DNA from: a bacterium | GTDB lineage: Bacteria; SZUA-79; Acidulodesulfobacterales; Acidulodesulfobacteraceae | NCBI GenBank assembly: GCA_021800805.1 | Contig: JAJYYR010000060.1 | Coordinates: 1-5,279, forward strand | DNA: 5,279 bases | Reading direction: 5' to 3' | In this document: one piece after another, positions 1-5,279 of the stretch | How the letters are laid out: the number at the start of each line of letters is the position of its first letter | Position numbering within the stretch: position 1 is the first letter of the stretch | Program-made: the position numbers and the translations under genes | Notes under the pieces: model-generated | Told to the model about the DNA's origin: nothing | Database searches by the model: none | The model's input: only the letters and a program-made list of their open reading frames with translations

Positions 1-1
1 G

Positions 2-3000
2 AATTCGATAAAATTAAAAACACCTGCGGCCTTTTCTTTAGATATTTCTTTATCTATAGCAAATAGAGGCGGAACATACGTTTTTTTATGCGACAGTTTC
101 GCCTCTGCTAAGGATTTATATAAAAACCTTTCATTTTTCTCCGCGAAAAAAATATTATTTTGCGAAGAAATAATTCCCGTAAGCCTCCTGTACGATTTAA
201 AGCATGATAGCAATGCGGTTATAATACTGACCCCGATTTCTTTTTTTTCTAAAGTTCCGGAACCGGACAGCCTTTTAAATTCTTTTATACATATCAAGAA
301 GGGATTGAATTTTCCCAGGGAAAATCTTATAAGTACTTTAATTTCTTACGGTTTCGAGAAAACGATTCAGATAGAGAACGAAAACGAATTTGCAGTCAGG
401 GGCGGCATTATCGACATATTTAACGCGGACAGCCCTTATCCGGCAAGGATAGATTTTTTTGACGAGACCGTCGAGGATATAAGATATTTTGATTTAAATA
501 CGCAGGTAAGTTTTAAAAATATAGAAGGCTTTACCGTATTTCCGGTCAAGCCGGATTATTACGAAAAGAAACTGAACATTTTAGACGTATTGGAGAGCCC
601 GGTTTTATATATAGAAGAACCGGAAACCGAACTTTTGGATGCGCTAAACCGCGATATACTTAATAAAAATCTTTTAAATCTTTCCTTAAATAATTTAGGC
701 GAATTATATTATTATAATTATAAAAAATCCGCGGTATATTGCGGCCTTAAAGACCCCGATAATCCTATAGGAGTATTATCGTCCGCCATAGAATCCGGCA
801 GTATCGATTTTACCGCAAAATTAAAATATAAAGACGGAAAATTGAATTTGGCGTTAATCAGAAAAATTTTTATTAATCTGATCGAAAAAGGATACCGTAT
901 AATAATAGCTTCAAAGAACGAAATTCATAAAGAGAGGCTGGAGACTATTTTCGGATCTATAGGCTTAGGCGCGGATAAAGCGGGAGATCGTTTTCAAATC
1001 TCGACGGGGGATATTTCCTCCGGCATTATATCCAAGAAGCATAAGCTCTTTATAATTAAAGGCGAAGAGCTTTTCAGGGAGCATCTGGATTTAACGCCTA
1101 AATCCGGGCGCGGAGCGGCAGGCGCGGATTATTTTAAAAATATAGAGGAACTTAATCCAGGCGATTTCGTAGTTCACGATGAATTCGGTATAGCAAAATT
1201 CGTCGAAATAAAAAAAATTACGGTTAATGGAATTTCATCCGATTATTTCGCGCTTATTTTTGAGGCAGGCGATAAGCTTTTTGTTCCGTCCGATAAAATA
1301 TTTCTGCTTCATAAATATATCGCTTCTTCCGAAGAAAATTCTCCCGTATTGAGCAGGCTCGGAAACAAATCGTGGGAAAAAGCAAAAATAAAGGCAAAAA
1401 AAAGAATTGAAGAGATAGCCGAAGATTTAAAAGTTTTGTACGCCAAAAGAATGGCCGAAAGAGGGTTTGCATTCTCCGAAGAAAATGAGGAATACAGGGA
1501 ATTCGAGGAAAGTTTCGATTTTGAAGAAACAGATGACCAGGCCAAGGCTATAAAGGAAGTTCTTTCGGATATGCGCGGCAGTAAGCCTATGGACAGGCTT
1601 ATATGCGGCGATGTAGGATTCGGAAAAACGGAAGTCGCAATAAGGGCGGCTTTTAAAGCTGCCATGGACGGAAAGCAGGTTGCCTTAATGGCTCCAACAA
1701 CTCTTTTAGTTGACCAGCATTACAATAATTTTAAAAAAAGATTTGAAAAATATCCCGTAAAAGTAGCATGTATTTCAAGGTTTATTAAAAAAAACGAAGA
1801 GAAAGAAATAATTAAAGGAATTAAAGACGGAAGCATAGATATAATAGTAGGGACGCATAAACTGTTATCCGAAAAGATAGAATTCAAGGATATAGGCCTT
1901 TTGATTATAGACGAAGAGCAAAAATTCGGCGCGCTCCAGAAAGAAAAAATAAAAAAAATAAGATATTCCATAGACGTGCTTGCTATGAGCGCGACGCCTA
2001 TTCCGAGGACGCTGTATCTTTCGATGTCGGGAATAAGAGATATAAGCATCATAAGTACCCCGCCTTCCGGCAGGAAAAACGTTATTACGGCTATAGAGCC
2101 ATACGAAGACGGGATTATCAAAGATGCGGTTTTTAAAGAATTAAACAGAGGAGGGCAGGTTTATTTTATCGACAACAGGATATCCCGATTAGACCCGGTT
2201 TATAATAGGCTTAAAAAAATAATGCCGGATATAAGAATAGGGGTAGTTCACGGGCGGCTGGATTCCGAGGAAATTATGGATATTATGCATATATTCTATA
2301 ATAAAGGCTATGATATGCTTCTTTCTACGGCGATCATAGAATCGGGGCTGGATAATCCCAACGTAAATACGATTATTATAAATAATGCCGAACAATTCGG
2401 CTTAAGCCAGCTTTATCAGCTTAGGGGAAGAGTCGGAAGGTCTCATATACAGGCATACTGCCTGCTTCTTCTGGAAACCGGTAAAGATAACATAAGCGCC
2501 GAACAAAGAAAAAGACTAAACGCTATTAAAGATTACAGCGAACTCAGCTCAGGTTTTAAACTTGCAATGGCGGATTTGGAGATAAGAGGAGCAGGGAATA
2601 TTCTAGGAGGGGCTCAATCAGGACATATAAACGCCGTAGGACTTGAAATGTGCATGCAGATGCTTAAAGAAGAGGTAGAAAAAATACAGGGCGTCGTTTT
2701 ACCGCCGCAGATAGTTCCGGAGGTAAAGATAAATTTATCGGCTTATATTCCCGATTCTTACATAAGCGAAGGTAAAACCAAAATGTCCGTTTATAGAAAA
2801 CTTTCGAATTGCAACAACAGGAGCGACGTCGATAAAATAAGCGCCGAACTTAAAGACAGATTCGGAAAAATCGAGGTTCCCGTCGAGAATCTTTTGAAAA
2901 TAACGGAACTCAAAAGCTACATGAAAAATTCGAAGGTTCAGCTTCTTGAAATAAAAGAAAAAGAATTCGTGTTAGAATTTCATGAATCGGCGGGTACGGT

Positions 3001-3175
3001 TTTTGAAGCGCTGGTTAAACTTGTAAACGATAAAGAATTTTCGTCGTCGTATATTTTTAACTTTATCGGAGAGTTTAAAATAAAAATAAGATTAAAGAAA
3101 GAGGTTTTGAATCGGGACAGATTGGAAGAAGCTAAAATTATCTTGCAACGTTTATATAGCTATGTTAATATTTAA
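2..3175 (+). CDS. mfd: Transcription-repair coupling factor Mfd, 5'-truncated by window edge
   Basis: ATP-dependent dsDNA translocase that binds stalled RNA polymerase, pushes it off DNA and recruits UvrA to start transcription-coupled excision repair. The frame is open from nucleotide 2, giving 1057 visible residues. In order: UvrB-like domains 1a/2/1b (about 2-800), with the RGGIIDIF stretch and the ARIDFF...IRYFD segment (443-490) of the UvrA-contacting domain; the CarD-like RNA-polymerase-interacting domain (1160-1327, GDFVVHDEFG to LLHKYI); a RecG-like SF2 motor with TDDQ (1529-1540), Walker A GDVGFGKT (1607-1630), DEEQKFG (from 1910), SATPIPRTL (1988-2014), ESGLDNPN and QLRGRVGRS (2324-2443); and the C-terminal autoinhibitory D7 domain (2717-3172). 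A TTG at 305 is not the start, because 2-304 encode recognisable domain 1a sequence. From the Walker lysine to the end there are about as many residues as in E. coli Mfd, but the N-terminal half is about 70 shorter. The true start lies outside the window. Confidence 0.97.
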   Translation, partial: NSIKLKTPAAFSLDISLSIANRGGTYVFLCDSFASAKDLYKNLSFFSAKKILFCEEIIPVSLLYDLKHDSNAVIILTPISFFSKVPEPDSLLNSFIHIKKGLNFPRENLISTLISYGFEKTIQIENENEFAVRGGIIDIFNADSPYPARIDFFDETVEDIRYFDLNTQVSFKNIEGFTVFPVKPDYYEKKLNILDVLESPVLYIEEPETELLDALNRDILNKNLLNLSLNNLGELYYYNYKKSAVYCGLKDPDNPIGVLSSAIESGSIDFTAKLKYKDGKLNLALIRKIFINLIEKGYRIIIASKNEIHKERLETIFGSIGLGADKAGDRFQISTGDISSGIISKKHKLFIIKGEELFREHLDLTPKSGRGAAGADYFKNIEELNPGDFVVHDEFGIAKFVEIKKITVNGISSDYFALIFEAGDKLFVPSDKIFLLHKYIASSEENSPVLSRLGNKSWEKAKIKAKKRIEEIAEDLKVLYAKRMAERGFAFSEENEEYREFEESFDFEETDDQAKAIKEVLSDMRGSKPMDRLICGDVGFGKTEVAIRAAFKAAMDGKQVALMAPTTLLVDQHYNNFKKRFEKYPVKVACISRFIKKNEEKEIIKGIKDGSIDIIVGTHKLLSEKIEFKDIGLLIIDEEQKFGALQKEKIKKIRYSIDVLAMSATPIPRTLYLSMSGIRDISIISTPPSGRKNVITAIEPYEDGIIKDAVFKELNRGGQVYFIDNRISRLDPVYNRLKKIMPDIRIGVVHGRLDSEEIMDIMHIFYNKGYDMLLSTAIIESGLDNPNVNTIIINNAEQFGLSQLYQLRGRVGRSHIQAYCLLLLETGKDNISAEQRKRLNAIKDYSELSSGFKLAMADLEIRGAGNILGGAQSGHINAVGLEMCMQMLKEEVEKIQGVVLPPQIVPEVKINLSAYIPDSYISEGKTKMSVYRKLSNCNNRSDVDKISAELKDRFGKIEVPVENLLKITELKSYMKNSKVQLLEIKEKEFVLEFHESAGTVFEALVKLVNDKEFSSSYIFNFIGEFKIKIRLKKEVLNRDRLEEAKIILQRLYSYVNI

Positions 3176-3211
3176 AGATATTCATATATTTAATTTTAAC
3201 TTTTATGTATT

Positions 3212-3220
3212 AAGAGGGGA
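3212..3220 (+). promoter_or_regulatory. Shine-Dalgarno of the lipoprotein PPIase gene
   Basis: The purine stretch AAGAGGGGA contains GAGG (3214-3217), complementary to the 16S rRNA 3' end, six bases before the ATG at 3224. It supports that ATG as the start, as does the signal peptide that follows at once. It is the only strong ribosome binding site visible in the window. Confidence 0.75.
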
Positions 3221-3223
3221 AAA

Positions 3224-4156
3224 ATGAAAAAGTTTAAAGGTTCGATTTTATTAATCGCCTTATTCTCCATCGTTATATCGATGGGTTTATACGGATGCGC
3301 TAAAAAACAGTCCGCATCTACCAAAGTCATCGCGACGGTTAACGGAAAAAATATTACGGCGGCTAAGTTTAAACAGGAAATGTCTAAATTTCCGCCGGCG
3401 TTAAGGTCATACCTCGAAACGCCGGCAGGCGAGAAAAGGCTTCTCAAAAGCCTCGTCGACAGGCAAATTTTAGTCAACGAAGCCTACAAAGAAGGAATAA
3501 ATAAATCCAAATCTTATAAGTCGCAGATTGCAGATTTTAGAAAGGGACTGCTTGTCCAGCTTTTATTGCATAAAGAAGTGGCAAACAAAGTCAATATTAC
3601 GGATGCGGACGCAAAAGCGTATTATAAAAAACACTACCTGTCGTTTAATCTGCCGTCTAAAATCAACGTAAGCTATATACAGCTGAATTCCCAGAAACAG
3701 GCACAGGTTGTTTACAAAATGCTCAGCGGGGGCAAGCCTTTCGCCGCGACGGCCCAAAAATACTCCACCGCTCCTAACGGTAAAAACGGCGGAGTCCTCG
3801 GCTGGATAAAATTTCAGGAAACGACCCCTGCATTTAACAACGCCGCTTTCAGTATCCCAAAAGTAGGCGGAATTTCAAAAATAGTTAAAGTAGGCAGCCA
3901 TTTCGATATAATAAAATTAAATAACGTAGTAACAGGCAAACCTAAACCTTTTTCCGCTGTCAAAGGGGAAATAGTTATGATGATGAAGCAAAAAGACGCT
4001 TCAAAAATTTTAAAGGCTTTTGTGAAAAATTTAAGAAAAAAATCAAAGGTAAAATATTTTTATAACAATTTACCGGTTGCAAATTCCGGCATAAATCAGA
4101 ATATTCCGGAAAAGAAGACGGCCACCGCTCCGGCGGCAGGTAAAAAGCAGGGGTAA
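3224..4156 (+). CDS. Lipoprotein with SurA_N and PpiC (parvulin) domains
   Basis: Predicted exported, lipid-anchored foldase/chaperone of 310 residues, resembling PrsA/PpiC family proteins. A signal sequence with KK-F-K at the N-terminus and a hydrophobic core (residues 7-22) ends in the lipobox LYGC, so Cys25 should be lipidated. Ala at +2 is not the Asp that retains lipoproteins in the inner membrane of enterics, so outer-membrane sorting is plausible. Residues 35-145 form a SurA_N-like helical domain beginning VIATVNGKNIT and including LVDRQILVNEA. Residues about 147-237 are the parvulin domain, with the F-A-A-T-A-Q-K-Y-S helix, GGVLGW and a DIIKL final strand. The usual histidines of HILV and HIIKL are Tyr151 and Asp228, so isomerase activity is doubtful and a chaperone role may dominate. 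The tail (about 285-310) is Lys/Ala/Pro-rich and probably disordered. The gene starts 48 nt after mfd, so co-transcription is likely. PrsA or PpiD-like names are possible; I assign no symbol. Confidence 0.93.
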   Translation: MKKFKGSILLIALFSIVISMGLYGCAKKQSASTKVIATVNGKNITAAKFKQEMSKFPPALRSYLETPAGEKRLLKSLVDRQILVNEAYKEGINKSKSYKSQIADFRKGLLVQLLLHKEVANKVNITDADAKAYYKKHYLSFNLPSKINVSYIQLNSQKQAQVVYKMLSGGKPFAATAQKYSTAPNGKNGGVLGWIKFQETTPAFNNAAFSIPKVGGISKIVKVGSHFDIIKLNNVVTGKPKPFSAVKGEIVMMMKQKDASKILKAFVKNLRKKSKVKYFYNNLPVANSGINQNIPEKKTATAPAAGKKQG

Positions 4157-4262
4157 TATAACCTTATAAGATATTAATTAAATAATTACGGATGAGTCGT
4201 CTAAATTCGGACGGCTCATCCGGCATACCATTTATGCTTAAGCGCAAAAACAAGATTTTATT
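4157..4262 (+). other. Intergenic region before the SurA-like gene
   Basis: This 106-nt gap is the longest non-coding stretch in the window. It holds AT-rich palindromes CTTATAAG (4163-4170) and TTAATTAA (4174-4181), the 13-bp hairpin, the small 4223-4237 stem and the palindrome GCTTAAGC (4236-4243). I could not find a convincing -35/-10 pair or a good Shine-Dalgarno near 4263. Either the downstream gene is read through from mfd and the lipoprotein gene, or its promoter is not of the sigma-70 consensus type. Confidence 0.5.
4189..4222 (+). other. 13-bp intergenic hairpin without U-tract
   Basis: Bases 4189-4201 (CGGATGAGTCGTC) pair with 4210-4222 (GACGGCTCATCCG) around an 8-base loop. There are twelve Watson-Crick pairs and one T-G, which is a U-G wobble in + strand RNA but an A-C mismatch in the opposite transcript, so the structure favours + strand RNA. 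It starts 32 nt after the lipoprotein stop codon. No run of T follows, so it is not a standard intrinsic terminator. It could be a weak terminator, a transcript-stabilising or processing stem, or one copy of a dispersed repeat. A shorter stem follows directly: 4223-4227 GCATA with 4233-4237 TATGC. Confidence 0.6.
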
Positions 4263-5279
4263 ATGATGAATGCAATAAAAAAAACCGGAATTTCGATATT
4301 TATAATCTTCGGTATTTTTGCGTTTATTTTATTTTCGACAGGATTGAAAGACGCCGATGCCTTAATAGTGGACCAGGTGATCGCCGTAGTCAATAAAACC
4401 CCTATAACTTTATATGAATTCGCTAAATTTAACAGGCAGGCGTTCGAAGATTACGAACAGATGCAAAATGAAGCATCTCAGGGAATTTTTACGCAGTCGG
4501 ATTCGGCTACAATGTCCAAAACTAAAGATGTGCTGAATCTTTTGGTTGACAATATATTAATTAAGCAGGAAGAGGAGAAAGCGGCTATATATATATCTCC
4601 TAAACAATTAAACGCATATATTAAAGCCGTAGCGCTTGCAAATAATTTTACCGTAAGCCAATTTTTTAACTTTCTCGCTAAAAGAGGCATCACCAAAGAA
4701 GCTTACATAAAACAAGTTAAAAGTCACTTTATGGAAGTCGAGCTTTTAAGAAAAGTTTACGGCAATAAGATGGTTATAACTAAGAGCCAGCTGGTAAATT
4801 ATTATAAAAAAAATATAGAACAATTCAGAGGCGAACCCAAAGTGGATTTGAAGCTTATATTTTTAACCGTACCTAAAAATGCCGATAAGAAATTAAAAGA
4901 AGAAATATACAAAAGAATTTCCAAAATAAGGCAGACCGCTATATCCGGAAACAAAAGTTTTTCTGCGCTTGCGAGGGAGTATTCCGAAGACCCTTCGGAA
5001 AAAAACGGCGGAAGAATAGGTTATATTTATAAAAATAAACTTTCTCCCAATTTTTCGGACACGGCTTTTAAACTGCATGTGGGAGAAGTAAGCGGCGTTA
5101 TAAGAACCAAGTTCGGTTACGCCGTATTAAAATCCATCGGGAAAAAGATGGGGTCTTTTAAAACCTTTAAAGAGGCAAGACCTGAAATATTTTCTATTTT
5201 AGAAAAATATAAAACAAATAAATACCTTGAAAAGATTTTAAAAAAGGCAAGAAAAAATTCTTACGTCAAGATATTGATT
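4263..5279 (+). CDS. SurA-like periplasmic chaperone, parvulin-domain protein, 3'-truncated
   Basis: Exported protein of the SurA type, likely helping outer-membrane or periplasmic proteins fold; 339 residues are visible and no stop is reached. The start is ATG at 4263, followed by a second in-frame ATG; an in-frame TAA at 4239 rules out an upstream start. The signal sequence has Lys6-Lys7, a hydrophobic core (about 9-28) and a likely signal peptidase I site after Ala-Asp-Ala (residue 33); there is no lipobox. The mature start, LIVDQVIAVVN then PITLYEF, is the characteristic SurA N-terminus. Residues about 195-290 are a single parvulin domain with F-S-A-L-A-R-E-Y-S, NGGRIGY and RTKFGYAVLK; E. 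coli SurA has two. The usual histidines are replaced by Leu198 and Ala287. The C-terminal helix, ending K-N-S-Y-V-K-I-L, resembles the SurA C-terminus, so few residues should be missing. The Shine-Dalgarno is poor, at best AAGA at 4252-4255. Confidence 0.93.
   Translation, partial: MMNAIKKTGISIFIIFGIFAFILFSTGLKDADALIVDQVIAVVNKTPITLYEFAKFNRQAFEDYEQMQNEASQGIFTQSDSATMSKTKDVLNLLVDNILIKQEEEKAAIYISPKQLNAYIKAVALANNFTVSQFFNFLAKRGITKEAYIKQVKSHFMEVELLRKVYGNKMVITKSQLVNYYKKNIEQFRGEPKVDLKLIFLTVPKNADKKLKEEIYKRISKIRQTAISGNKSFSALAREYSEDPSEKNGGRIGYIYKNKLSPNFSDTAFKLHVGEVSGVIRTKFGYAVLKSIGKKMGSFKTFKEARPEIFSILEKYKTNKYLEKILKKARKNSYVKILI

Noticed and set aside
1..6. GAATTC at the exact window start as a cloning junction
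   Set aside because: The reading frame runs straight through it with Mfd-like sequence, and other GAATTC sites occur inside the genes, so there is no sign of an artificial join.
1254..2395. Several reverse-strand open frames inside mfd
   Set aside because: They lie opposite intact helicase and RNA-polymerase-binding motifs, have no ribosome binding sites or recognisable domains, and are shadows of the + strand gene.
305..3175. mfd starting at the TTG at 305 as a complete 956-residue protein
   Set aside because: The same frame stays open to the left edge and encodes conserved domain 1a sequence, so 305 is an internal leucine codon.
3164..3204. AT-only inverted repeat around the mfd stop codon followed by TTTT, a possible terminator
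   Set aside because: GTTAATATTTAA pairs with TTTAATTTTAAC at only 10 of 12 positions with almost no GC, so it would be unstable; such pairing is expected by chance in AT-rich DNA.
3181..3213. Possible promoter (TTCATA and TATTAA) before the lipoprotein gene
   Set aside because: The spacing is about 21 nt, both boxes are weak, and AT-rich background gives such matches readily.
4586..4596. Short alternating TA run as a possible regulatory or phase-variable repeat
   Set aside because: It is only 11 bases, lies inside the SurA-like gene, and simply encodes an Ile-Tyr-Ile stretch in the right frame.
3196..5078. Reverse-strand open frames across the two foldase genes
   Set aside because: They overlap well-supported signal peptides and parvulin domains on the + strand and encode nothing recognisable.

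Overview
This is a compact, single-strand housekeeping segment from an AT-rich Gram-negative bacterium. All three genes lie on the + strand: a 5'-truncated mfd (transcription-repair coupling factor), a complete lipoprotein of the SurA_N + parvulin (PpiC) type, and a SurA-like exported parvulin-domain protein that runs off the 3' end. I found no mobile element, CRISPR array, RNA gene, phage gene or defence system.

Organism: the DNA looks low in GC (roughly 35-40% by eye) and uses the isoleucine codon ATA heavily. The order mfd, lipoprotein PPIase, SurA-like PPIase is, from memory, a familiar one in Deltaproteobacteria/Desulfobacterota-type genomes. A lipobox and a periplasmic SurA-like protein fit a cell with an outer membrane. 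The assignment to a deltaproteobacterium-like lineage is inference; no marker here fixes it further.

Layout: 2-3175 is mfd, already open at the left edge, with about 20 residues estimated missing. A 48-nt AT-rich gap carries a clear Shine-Dalgarno for the 310-residue lipoprotein (3224-4156). A 106-nt gap (4157-4262) holds a 13-bp hairpin without a U-tract, followed by a smaller hairpin. The SurA-like gene then starts at 4263 and is still open at 5279, probably only a few codons from its end.

How they work together: Mfd acts on DNA in the cytoplasm, removing stalled RNA polymerase and recruiting UvrA. The other two act outside the cytoplasmic membrane, probably as chaperones for exported and outer-membrane proteins. 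They probably share a transcript with mfd because of position, not a known shared pathway. The points most worth a second look are that both parvulin domains appear to lack the two usual histidines, and that the N-terminal half of Mfd is about 70 residues shorter than in E. coli while the motor half keeps full length. Neither amounts to a new system.
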